A DNA stretch of 64,000 nt from Paenibacillus algorifonticola. Its GTDB lineage: Bacteria > Bacillota > Bacilli > Paenibacillales > Paenibacillaceae. The translations under genes and the position numbers were made by a program. The notes under the pieces are model-generated. The model was not told where the DNA came from. It was given only the letters and a program-made list of their open reading frames with translations, and did no database searches. Of this stretch, positions 46,843-54,109 are shown piece after piece. Every line of letters starts with the position of its first letter. The first letter of the stretch is position 1. Location of the stretch: the NCBI RefSeq assembly GCF_000971975.1, contig NZ_LAQO01000001.1, positions 124,001 through 188,000 of the forward strand, written 5' to 3'.

Positions 46843-48069
46843 TTAGCTTTGTGAAGCTGTAACCTTCTCATCCTGCCAATAGATATCCGCGATCACTTTA
46901 GCCAGCACATCTGCGGTGCGATACGACTCTACCAGCGTATTGTCTACACCGCCGACCTCAATCAGCACGCTGTCAGAGGCGAGCGATTGATTGTATTCCC
47001 CGTTGCCTGTGGCAGCTGTTTTGCCCCATATTCCCCTTGAAATGCCCGGATACTGCTTCTCCAGCGCTTCATGAATTTGAGTTGCAAACGCCTCGTTTTC
47101 TTTCCAGTTCGGATTTTTATGGCCGATGATAAAATAAACCTGCGCGTAGCTTTTGCCCTTAATCTCGGTCGTCGTATATTTGCGTTTCTGCGAATCGCGA
47201 TGCAGATCGAATAGAAACTTCAAATCCTTGCTGCTAGCCAGCGCCTCTTTTACCGTCTTCATTGAATATTTGTAAGACAGCTCCCATTTGTAATTTTTCA
47301 TTGCGGTCGGATAATCGGTTTCTGAATGCAAGGCGCCTACCCCTCGCTGCTCCAACTGCTCCGCAAGCCGCTTACCGACCAGCGTAATATTCGTTGTGCT
47401 GGAATTCGGGTCCTTGGCACCATCCTTCAATTCCGGGTACCACGATTCCCGATTATGAGAATGATAGATGAATGCGACCTTGGCTTCTCCCGTCGATGGC
47501 TTCGTATTGCCGCTGCCGCTTTGTCCCGGCTTGTCCCCGGGGTCTACAGTGCTTGGCGGAAGCGACGGCTGCGGCTCAACAATTGGTTGTTCGCCTGTCG
47601 CTCCTTCTTCTGTATGCGAAGGAATCGGCTCATTATCCTCAGGCCCAACTGCGGTATCTGTTCCGCTGCCTTTGCGAATGAGAAAAGAATCTCCGGCACT
47701 CATGCCGGGAATGCCTGCTGCTAGCAGGCTTTTGGGCTGGGTAGGATTAATATCCGTCATCAGCCTGACTAGAAAAGCGCTGACCTGCGGCACAGACAGC
47801 TCGTCCGCCTGATTGCTGCCCTGATAGGCGGGCAATTCCATTTCCAGCATATCCCCGAACAAACCGCTTGATACTGCCGCTGCAAAACCTTTCATCGAAG
47901 ACACTGGCGCAGCTGACGCTTGTCGCTGGGCAACTGCCGCAATGCCTATAATGACGAAAAAAATCATCGAACATAAAGAAAGAACAGCGAATGTTCTTCC
48001 TGTGACCAGCAATTGCCGAATTTTCCGGCTTCCATACGCCAAATCGAGCAGCATGATTTTTCGTTTCAT
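46843..48069 (-). CDS. spoIIP: Stage II sporulation protein P
   Basis: Mother-cell peptidoglycan amidase/endopeptidase of the SpoIIDMP engulfment machine. 408 residues: N-terminal signal-anchor (about 25-48), a Pro/Gly/Ser-rich linker (about 140-195) and the amidase_3-like catalytic domain with VAFIYHSHNRESWYPEL (catalytic His, about residue 203), FLFDLHRDSQKRK and SVLIEVGGVDNTL (catalytic Glu). ATG behind GGGAGG, spacing 11. Follows gpr, but the terminator between them implies its own, probably sporulation-specific, promoter in 48070-48240; I could not identify it. Confidence 0.97.
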   Translation of the reverse strand: MKRKIMLLDLAYGSRKIRQLLVTGRTFAVLSLCSMIFFVIIGIAAVAQRQASAAPVSSMKGFAAAVSSGLFGDMLEMELPAYQGSNQADELSVPQVSAFLVRLMTDINPTQPKSLLAAGIPGMSAGDSFLIRKGSGTDTAVGPEDNEPIPSHTEEGATGEQPIVEPQPSLPPSTVDPGDKPGQSGSGNTKPSTGEAKVAFIYHSHNRESWYPELKDGAKDPNSSTTNITLVGKRLAEQLEQRGVGALHSETDYPTAMKNYKWELSYKYSMKTVKEALASSKDLKFLFDLHRDSQKRKYTTTEIKGKSYAQVYFIIGHKNPNWKENEAFATQIHEALEKQYPGISRGIWGKTAATGNGEYNQSLASDSVLIEVGGVDNTLVESYRTADVLAKVIADIYWQDEKVTASQS

Positions 48070-48241
48070 CGTTTCGCTTACCTCCCAGTTCTGTGCTCCA
48101 ACTGTCCTGCTGCTATTAATCTATGAACGAGTAGGCGTTAGTAGAACCGACCTCAACCTCATTTTTAATATAATGGGCTGCTAGATTTAGAGTGAAAGAG
48201 GCATGCTTAATAGACAGAGTATTTAAGAAGTTACATAAAAA

Positions 48242-48288
48242 AAGCCGCCATACTACGCCTATGTGTTGAAGGCATAGTATGGCAGCTT
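48242..48288 (-). terminator. Terminator of gpr
   Basis: An 18-base stem with only G-U deviations: 48242-48259 with 48271-48288 (core GCCATACTA/TAGTATGGC), followed by a T run on the minus strand. It starts four bases after the gpr stop codon. Confidence 0.92.
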
Positions 48289-48292
48289 GCTG

Positions 48293-49294
48293 TTAATGGG
48301 TATAGGCGGCCACATTATCGGTATCAACCGCATCATGCAGCGAAGCATTTAGCCCACTCGCAATAATGTTGGCGATATCCTCGATGAACTGGTCAATCTC
48401 CTTCGGCGTGACGAGCAAATCATGGCCGAGCGGATGAAGCACCTCTTTGACGAGCTGCAGCCGCTCCTGCTCCTCCAACTGGTTCATGATTCCAAATACC
48501 TGATTGCTGTCGCCCTTGTTCGTTTCAATGTGCTGGCGCATCAGCTCGAGTGTATTATTCACGATTGTGGAAGCATATACCACGGTCGGAACTCCAATGG
48601 CAATGACCGGGATTCCCAAAATCTCCTTCGTCAGCCCTTTGCGCTTATTACCGATGCCAGAGCCGGGATGAATGCCGGTATCGGCAATTTGAATCGTCGT
48701 ATTCACCCGTTCCACCGCTTTAGACGCAAGCGCATCAATGGCAATAATGACATCCGGCTTCGTCCGCTCAGCAATGCCTTGAATAATATCGCTGGACTCA
48801 ATGCCGGTAATGCCTAGAACGCCAGGTGCAATAGCACTGACCGCACGATAGCCAGGTGCAACCTGATCGGGCATCAGCTCAAAAAAATGGCGGGTCACCA
48901 TTACGTTCTCTACGACAATCGGCCCCAATGCATCCGGCGTCACATTCCAGTTGCCAAGTCCGACAATGAGAACCCGTGCCGTCTTGCCAACACCGATGCG
49001 TTCAAGAAAAGTCTCAAAATGCTTGGCGAACATCGTCGCAACCCGGTTCTGAAGCTCCGTATCTTGCGTACGCAGACCCGGAACCTCCAGCGTGACGTAA
49101 TGGCCCTGCATTTTGCCAATCGCTGCTGCACCCTGCTCATCTTGGACATGAAGGCTTGTAATGACGATGCCATCCTCTTCTTGACGCTCGGAGTGGATGC
49201 CCGGAATGACGCCACCCGACTGCTCGGCCATTTCTTTTGCTTCCAGCGCCAAATCTGTTCGAACGTTATATGCTTGCAAATCAAGTTGTCCCAC
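48293..49294 (-). CDS. gpr: Spore germination protease GPR
   Basis: Aspartic-type protease (A25) that degrades small acid-soluble spore proteins at germination. The start is GTG 49292-49294 ([19 protein letters not shown]), since GGAAGAAGGG lies six bases upstream and the family begins LDLxxYxVRTDLA; 333 residues. A longer open frame from 49363 has no family sequence. The short propeptide region and [15 protein letters not shown] motif ([18 protein letters not shown]) are visible. Divergent from rpsT, convergence of operons as in Bacillus. Confidence 0.95.
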   Translation of the reverse strand: MGQLDLQAYNVRTDLALEAKEMAEQSGGVIPGIHSERQEEDGIVITSLHVQDEQGAAAIGKMQGHYVTLEVPGLRTQDTELQNRVATMFAKHFETFLERIGVGKTARVLIVGLGNWNVTPDALGPIVVENVMVTRHFFELMPDQVAPGYRAVSAIAPGVLGITGIESSDIIQGIAERTKPDVIIAIDALASKAVERVNTTIQIADTGIHPGSGIGNKRKGLTKEILGIPVIAIGVPTVVYASTIVNNTLELMRQHIETNKGDSNQVFGIMNQLEEQERLQLVKEVLHPLGHDLLVTPKEIDQFIEDIANIIASGLNASLHDAVDTDNVAAYTH

Positions 49295-49408
49295 CGCATA
49301 CCCTTCTTCCTTGAAAAAATAAATGCTTTCTGCCGTTAGTGTTAGCAAGCATTTGGTTTTCATGCGTGCTATTGCTTTTTGGGTATACGCGTGATAATAT
49401 ATTTTAAG

Positions 49409-49437
49409 TTGTGTTATCCAGAATTATAGCGTATGCT
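49409..49437 (+). promoter_or_regulatory. Probable sigma-A promoter of rpsT
   Basis: TTGTGT (49409-49414) and TATGCT (49432-49437) with 17 bases between, 40 bases upstream of rpsT. Confidence 0.55.
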
Positions 49438-49476
49438 AAAGATTGCCTGTGCATATTTCGTAGGAGGTGAAACTCG

Positions 49477-49749
49477 ATGCCAAACATTAAATCCGCAATT
49501 AAACGCGTCAAAACGAGCGAAAAACGCCGCGCTTTGAACGCTTCCCAAAAATCCGCGCTTCGTACGGCTGTTAAATCTGCTGACCAAGCTATCGCCGGCA
49601 CTGATGTAACTGTTGCTAAAACAGCTCTAATCGCTGCGACGAAAAAATTGGACAAGGCGGTTACTAAAGGCCTGATTCATAAAAATGCGGCTGCCCGCAA
49701 AAAATCTCGTCTTGCTAAAAAGCTTAACGCTCTTTCGGCGCAAGCTTAA
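49477..49749 (+). CDS. rpsT: Ribosomal protein bS20
   Basis: 90-residue small-subunit protein, very rich in Lys and Ala, starting [20 protein letters not shown] and ending [18 protein letters not shown] ribosome binding site. Opposite in orientation to its neighbours gpr and holA, as in B. subtilis. Confidence 0.98.
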   Translation: MPNIKSAIKRVKTSEKRRALNASQKSALRTAVKSADQAIAGTDVTVAKTALIAATKKLDKAVTKGLIHKNAAARKKSRLAKKLNALSAQA

Positions 49750-49770
49750 ACCGTCCTTGAACATACAAAG

Positions 49771-49806
49771 AAGCTGTCTTCCGGTTATCCGGTTGACAGC
49801 TTTTTT
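49771..49806 (+). terminator. Terminator of rpsT
   Basis: AAGCTGTC (49771-49778) pairs with GACAGCTT (49795-49802), with an inner CCGG/CCGG stem, followed by a T run to 49806. It may also serve holA on the opposite strand, since an A run precedes the stem. Confidence 0.9.
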
Positions 49807-49832
49807 GTGTATATTATGATGCGGCCTCTAGA

Positions 49833-50870
49833 CTAAGCCATTCTCTTCTCTACGCCAAGCGATAATAAATAAAGCTCAAGGCCGAAGTTTTTATCCATTT
49901 GCCCCGTCTTCATCTTGTAATCCAGATCAGCAATAGAGGACAGCAATGCCCCCAGCCGTGACGTTGAAAACTTCCGGCACTTCTCCGCAGCCAGCTTGAC
50001 CGCATAAGGATGGAGTCCCAATTGTCCGGCCATTTGCTGCGGCGAATAGCGATGCTGCTCCAGCTCTTTAATTTGGAGCATAATGCGCAGCTGCCGTGCA
50101 ATCAACGCCGCAATTTTTATCGGCTCCTCGCGTCTGATGAGCAATTGTCTATACAATCGCAGCGACCTGTCCACCTGCAGTTCCGCAATCGCATCAACCA
50201 ATGCGAATACATCTTCTTCGACAGTCGACACCGTCAACAGCTCCACTTCCTTGCGTCCAATCTGACCGCCAACACCTGCGTGCAGACAGAGCTTGTCCAC
50301 TTCAAGTGCCAACTGCTGCATATGAGCTCCGACCCGTGACAGAAGCAGCTCAGCCGCCTCTGTGTCCAGCGTGCGTTTCTGTTCAGCAGCCCGGCGGATG
50401 GCCCAGCCCTTCAACTCGGAAGCATCCAGCTCTTGGAAAGCGATGAGCGCATTGCGATCCTTCAACTGCTTGACGAGCTTGCGCCGTTCATCCAGCTTCT
50501 CCGCGTGAACCAGAAACAGGATGACCGTTGTTTCTGAAGGGTTCTCTATATATTGCTGCAAGCGGTCAGTGCGATGCTCCAGCTTGCCTCCCTCTTTCCC
50601 GCCAGCCGCAAATACGGCGGCATCCCTGACGATGACCAGCTTGCGCTCAACGAAGAAGGGCAGCGTCTCCGCTTCTAGCACAGCCTCATCCAGCACACTT
50701 TCCGCTGTATCGAATTTGACGATGCCCAGCTCCCGCTCATCAGCAGTAAACATCGCATCCGCAAGCGTATCGGCAAACTGCTGAATCCGGTAGCGGTCCT
50801 TGCCGAATACGACATATATAGGGCGGAATCGCTTGCCCTTAATTTCCTTCAATGCTTCTTTCCCATCCAA
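49833..50870 (-). CDS. holA: DNA polymerase III delta subunit
   Basis: Clamp-loader subunit that opens the beta clamp. 345 residues: N-terminal degenerate AAA+ domain (RPIYVVFGKDRYRIQQFAD), ETLPFFVERKLVIVRDA, helical lid, and the C-terminal collar domain (LQIKELEQHRYSPQQMAGQLGLHPYAVK). Matches YqeN of B. subtilis in length and position. Confidence 0.96.
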   Translation of the reverse strand: MDGKEALKEIKGKRFRPIYVVFGKDRYRIQQFADTLADAMFTADERELGIVKFDTAESVLDEAVLEAETLPFFVERKLVIVRDAAVFAAGGKEGGKLEHRTDRLQQYIENPSETTVILFLVHAEKLDERRKLVKQLKDRNALIAFQELDASELKGWAIRRAAEQKRTLDTEAAELLLSRVGAHMQQLALEVDKLCLHAGVGGQIGRKEVELLTVSTVEEDVFALVDAIAELQVDRSLRLYRQLLIRREEPIKIAALIARQLRIMLQIKELEQHRYSPQQMAGQLGLHPYAVKLAAEKCRKFSTSRLGALLSSIADLDYKMKTGQMDKNFGLELYLLSLGVEKRMA

Positions 50871-50905
50871 AGGTTATTCCTCCCTTTCTTCTCCTGTGAA
50901 CGGCA

Positions 50906-51000
50906 ACAAAGGGATGAGCCCGGTTCGGCTTCATCCCTTTGTCCCTGAACATCTATATAAACATCAGCAGAAAGATCCATGGCTTCTCCTTCTGCTGATG
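50906..51000. repeat. Two successive hairpins upstream of holA
   Basis: First: ACAAAGGGATGAGCC (50906-50920) with GGCTTCATCCCTTTGT (50927-50942), one extra base. Second: CATCAGCAGAA (50962-50972) with TTCTGCTGATG (50990-51000), perfect. Neither has a T tract, so ordinary termination is doubtful. They lie between the anti-sigma gene (stop 51104) and holA (start 50870). Confidence 0.7.
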
Positions 51001-51103
51001 GTCATACGACGATCAAGGCTTTCACGTCGCATCTTCTCTCCACTCTTTACAATACGCAGCAAGAGCGGGAAGTGTGCATACACCTGTAGACATTCAACTA
51101 AAA

Positions 51104-52147
51104 TTAATGTGTCGCTTTTTCATCCTTGAGCGTATTCAGATCAACCGCATATTTTTCAATGCCGCCTGACTCCAGATGAATTTCATAATTTAATATCTTA
51201 TTGTCCTCCGACCAGCTCAAATTGGCGATCTGGCCGTTTTTGCGCGAGGTTTCAAGCAGTAGCTTATGGTCGCTTGCCTCATAAATCTTAAGGACATAAC
51301 CAACGACCTCAGCCGAATAAACGCCGTCTGCAGAAACCACTGCGACTGGTGCGAGAGGAGCTTTCTCCGGTTCTCCTGAAAGGCTTTCCAATGTTCTGCT
51401 ATTGTCTTCAGTAGGAGACTGAGAAATGCTTGTGTCTGTGCCTGTATCAGGATTTTCCTTGTTGGAGTCAGGAGCAGTGAGGCCAGAAGCTGAACCAACA
51501 TCAGAAGCTCCCAATTCGCTACTGCTGCCGCCTGCAACGCCGCCACCATCTTGTTCTGATACAATTCCACCTTGTTCTGTTACATTCGTTTTAAGACTCA
51601 TGCCCGTATCAAGCGATTCTGATTTTACTTCGCTCGAAGCCTGTGGGTCAGTAGCCACAAATTGCTTGAGCTCTGACGTGTCGTAATTTGCCATCGGGCT
51701 GTCAGCAGCAGTAGCGCTTGCTTCCGCCTGGCTCATGTCATTGTTTGAATGCGACCCATTAAACCAGCCTGCGTTATAGGAAATGATAAATGTGCCAGCT
51801 ACAAGGCAAGCCGCAATGACGCCTGTGAGTTGCCGGAGTCTCGACGAAGCGCCGCGCGCCGGCGACTTCCTCCGCTTAGGCATTGCCGCCTCTTGCGGCT
51901 CCACAACAGAGCCAGCCGCTTCGAATGAAAGCTGCTCCAATTGAGGCATAATAGCATCCACAAGGCTGTAGCTTGGCGTTACATGAGGCAGATTTTCCAA
52001 TTCCGCAGACAAAGTTTTCAGCCGCTCAAACATTGCTGCGCAGTCCGGACATTGCTTGAAATGGTTTGTCATGGTTGCTTTCTCGTATTCATCAAGGTCG
52101 CCGTCAAGCTCCCTTTGCATATATTCCATCACCTCTTGACAGTTCAT
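51104..52147 (-). CDS. Zinc-finger anti-sigma factor, membrane protein
   Basis: Partner of the ECF sigma factor encoded just upstream; expected to hold it at the membrane until a signal comes. 347 residues: N-terminal ZAS domain with NHFKQCPDC (HxxxCxxC, about residues 28-36) and an earlier Cys at residue 3, one membrane helix (about 107-125, LTGVIAACLVAGTFIISYNA), a long Ser/Glu/Gly/Thr-rich extracellular linker (about 135-270) and a small C-terminal beta-rich domain (about 270-345, GVYSAEVVGYVLKIYEAS). The ATG overlaps the sigma stop by four bases. The signal sensed is unknown. Confidence 0.9.
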   Translation of the reverse strand: MNCQEVMEYMQRELDGDLDEYEKATMTNHFKQCPDCAAMFERLKTLSAELENLPHVTPSYSLVDAIMPQLEQLSFEAAGSVVEPQEAAMPKRRKSPARGASSRLRQLTGVIAACLVAGTFIISYNAGWFNGSHSNNDMSQAEASATAADSPMANYDTSELKQFVATDPQASSEVKSESLDTGMSLKTNVTEQGGIVSEQDGGGVAGGSSSELGASDVGSASGLTAPDSNKENPDTGTDTSISQSPTEDNSRTLESLSGEPEKAPLAPVAVVSADGVYSAEVVGYVLKIYEASDHKLLLETSRKNGQIANLSWSEDNKILNYEIHLESGGIEKYAVDLNTLKDEKATH

Positions 52148-52692
52148 CCCCGGACACCACCTTTCTGATAATCATGTAGTAACGTTTGAAGCTGCTGTCT
52201 GGCTCTGAATAAATAGGATTTAACTGTGTTTAGGGGCAAATCCAGAGACTCAGCTATTTCATTGTAGGAAAAATCCTGCAAGTATCGAAGTACAACAACA
52301 GCGCGGTGATGATCGGGAAGCTGGTCAATAGCGCTACGGATGTCTTGAGCTGCGTAAGCGGACAAAACCTCATCCTCTACATTTTGCTTCTCGTGAAACA
52401 CCATATCATGCTCATCAATGGACACTGTTGGTTTGTTTCTTCTAAACTTGTCAATGCAGATATTCGTTACAATGCGTTGAATCCATGTTTTAAATTGGGC
52501 TTTTTCTTCGTAAGAGCCGATTTTGGTATAAATGCGAATGAGTGCCTCCTGCGCCGCATCCATTGCATCCTGTTCGTTGTTTACTATATAGTAGGCTGTC
52601 CGATAAACATGTGTTTCAATCTCTCGCAATAGAGTAATCAATGCATCGCGATCTCCCGACTGAGCGGCTCTAATAAGGCCAGGCTCCACCAC
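52144..52692 (-). CDS. ECF RNA polymerase sigma factor (SigW-like)
   Basis: Extracytoplasmic-function sigma factor. 182 residues: region 2 with AYYIVNNEQDAMDAAQEALI and FKTWIQRIVTNICIDKFRRN, region 4 with LPDHHRAVVVLRYLQDFSYNEIAE and the helix-turn-helix LPLNTVKSYLFRARQQLQ. GTG start 52690-52692 behind GGGGG. Paired with the anti-sigma gene by a four-base overlap. Probably autoregulated from the ECF-type promoter at 52722-52748. Not part of this region in Bacillus. Confidence 0.93.
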   Translation of the reverse strand: MVEPGLIRAAQSGDRDALITLLREIETHVYRTAYYIVNNEQDAMDAAQEALIRIYTKIGSYEEKAQFKTWIQRIVTNICIDKFRRNKPTVSIDEHDMVFHEKQNVEDEVLSAYAAQDIRSAIDQLPDHHRAVVVLRYLQDFSYNEIAESLDLPLNTVKSYLFRARQQLQTLLHDYQKGGVRG

Positions 52693-52721
52693 GAAGGATC
52701 CCCCTCTCTTGCAACCTCTCT

Positions 52722-52748
52722 GACGAGCAGGTTACGTAAAATGTTGCA
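52722..52748 (-). promoter_or_regulatory. ECF-type promoter, likely autoregulatory
   Basis: On the minus strand TGCAAC (52748-52743) followed after 17 bases by CGTC (52725-52722), resembling the AAC-containing -35 and CGTC -10 of Bacillus ECF sigma promoters (SigW, SigX, SigM types). It lies 29 bases upstream of the sigma gene start. Confidence 0.5.
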
Positions 52749-52877
52749 AACCTTCGTACAATTTCACTTTTTATTTTAGCCACATGGCCCATATTCCGAT
52801 TTAAACATGCGTACTCCACACTCAAGAATATCAAAAAAAGCAAGCAGCGTATATAGCAACTTCATGACTGCATGGAC

Positions 52878-53273
52878 CTAGTCCGTTTTTCTCGTTAATT
52901 CGAGTGCCTTCTCCAGAAACGCATAGAAGGTGAGATTTATTTTGCCAAAGCGCACTTCGCAGCATTCAGCCGGAAAGAAATCCTTTCCCTCCTCGATACA
53001 TGCCCTGAGCTTGTCCAAAATGTTTTCGATGCTCTCACTATCGAGCTTCAGCATTAGTCCCGATTGTGCGTAATGGAGACTTTCTTCGTCGTTAACCTGT
53101 GCAAGCCTCAGCTCTTTCACTTTTTTACTGTTAATTTGTGCGGCTTCACTCAAAGCAATTGCCGCTTCCTCTCCTGTAAGCGTTAGACGGAAAGCTTCAC
53201 AAAGCTCTCTTGCACCCTTTATATCAAATCGGATATCGATGGCATGTTTGCCAGCTCTATTTATTTTTATCAT
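52878..53273 (-). CDS. Cytosolic protein of unknown function
   Basis: Not recognised. 131 residues from ATG 53271-53273 (MIKINRAGKHAIDIRFDI), ten bases after AAGGAAG. Mixed alpha/beta pattern, Lys/Glu-rich, no signal peptide or membrane segment. A Cys pair occurs in PAECCEV near residue 107. It ends 129 bases before the promoter of the ECF sigma gene on the same strand and could be independent of it. Confidence 0.7.
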   Translation of the reverse strand: MIKINRAGKHAIDIRFDIKGARELCEAFRLTLTGEEAAIALSEAAQINSKKVKELRLAQVNDEESLHYAQSGLMLKLDSESIENILDKLRACIEEGKDFFPAECCEVRFGKINLTFYAFLEKALELTRKTD

Positions 53274-53624
53274 CGGATTCACACTTCCTTGCTCTGATAT
53301 CCTGCCGCAGCTTATCTCCATTTTACAGGATCATTTCAAAGAAGCCTACACCGTGATCCACTCAGCTGTTCTTTAGCTAAATATGTGTATGAAGGAAACG
53401 TATAGTATAGCTTGATTCATGCGCTAAAGATAAGCAAAAAGCTGCTAAGACATGCTGCTATTTTAGGGTGTGTATGCCAACGGAGTAGGCCCACTGCTCC
53501 TTGCTTGGCGCTTATTCGAGGTCAACGTCCTCTGATGATTCAAGGCTGGGAAACCACCGCATGCGATTGCTGCCGAGATTACTGTGGCTGAGAACACGCA
53601 GCTCGGACGCGCGCTCCTTTTTTG
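53274..53624. other. Intergenic stretch, nothing identified
   Basis: No credible gene, terminator or promoter found. It is the right-hand boundary of the unknown gene at 52878 and leads into the repeat element at 53625-53752. Short frames here lack ribosome binding sites. Confidence 0.5.
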
Positions 53625-53752
53625 GAGAACTGAGGTTCCGCTATTTTGGCTTTTGATCCGATTACAGGCTGTAAGCGGACAGGAAATCCGTTATCGCCCT
53701 CATTATCGCGGCAAAATGGCCATTTGCAGCACATTAGCGGCTCCTGAGTCCG
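53625..53752. repeat. Intergenic element with CGGAC-AGGA-CCGYTA modules
   Basis: Three related modules: GAACTGAGGTTCCGCTATTT (from 53627), CGGACAGGAAATCCGTTATC (53676-53695) and, inverted, CGGACTCAGGAGCCGCTAATG (minus strand, 53752-53732). Each joins CGGAC or a variant, AGG(A), and a CCGYTA core. From memory, closely similar modules are abundant between genes in Paenibacillus, so this is probably one member of a high-copy family. An open frame of 84 codons crosses it but looks incidental. Confidence 0.6.
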
Positions 53753-53920
53753 AAGCCTGTGCCTTAACCCATGATCCTGTTATAATAGCGGCAGCTGTGT
53801 CCACCAAGTCTATCTTTGTGCAGGGAGTAAATCCCTGAAACGAAGAGCATGAAGGTGCCTTTCGGTACGTATGTTTACATTCATGAGGGGGGGACATTCC
53901 CGGTAGGAGAGGTAACACGT

Positions 53921-54109
53921 TTGACGCTAAATTCGATCTGGATCTGGCTCACTTACGTTTGCATACATACCCTAATTTATATGCTCTTTATTTTTTTCAT
54001 TCTCCTATTTTTGATTGCGTTTATTATCCGCGAAAATCAATTACCCTTATTCATCGTTCTGACCTGCAGCATCTCCAATGCCGCCCGATATTCAATTTCA
54101 CCATCCTGA
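53921..54109 (+). CDS. Possible small membrane protein, antisense to the comEC 3' end
   Basis: TTG at 53921-53923 is eight bases after AGGAGAGG (53905-53912), a good ribosome binding site. The 62-residue product starts LTLNSIWIWLTYVCIH and has one strongly hydrophobic helix (about residues 12-38), then a charged turn and a tail. The last 24 codons lie antisense to comEC. No homology recognised; AT-rich DNA alone can give such a frame. Weak call. Confidence 0.25.
   Translation: MTLNSIWIWLTYVCIHTLIYMLFIFFILLFLIAFIIRENQLPLFIVLTCSISNAARYSISPS

Noticed and set aside
49294..49440. Sigma-G or sigma-F promoter of gpr
   Set aside because: GTATA and CATGAAA segments can be aligned only with poor spacing and -10 match; not strong enough to report.
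53584..53838. 84-codon plus-strand frame in the comEC-sigma gap
   Set aside because: It runs through the repeat modules at 53625-53752 and lacks a ribosome binding site; better explained as an incidental frame in a repeat.
53703..53918. 71-codon minus-strand frame in the same gap
   Set aside because: No ribosome binding site, overlaps repeat modules, no recognisable sequence.
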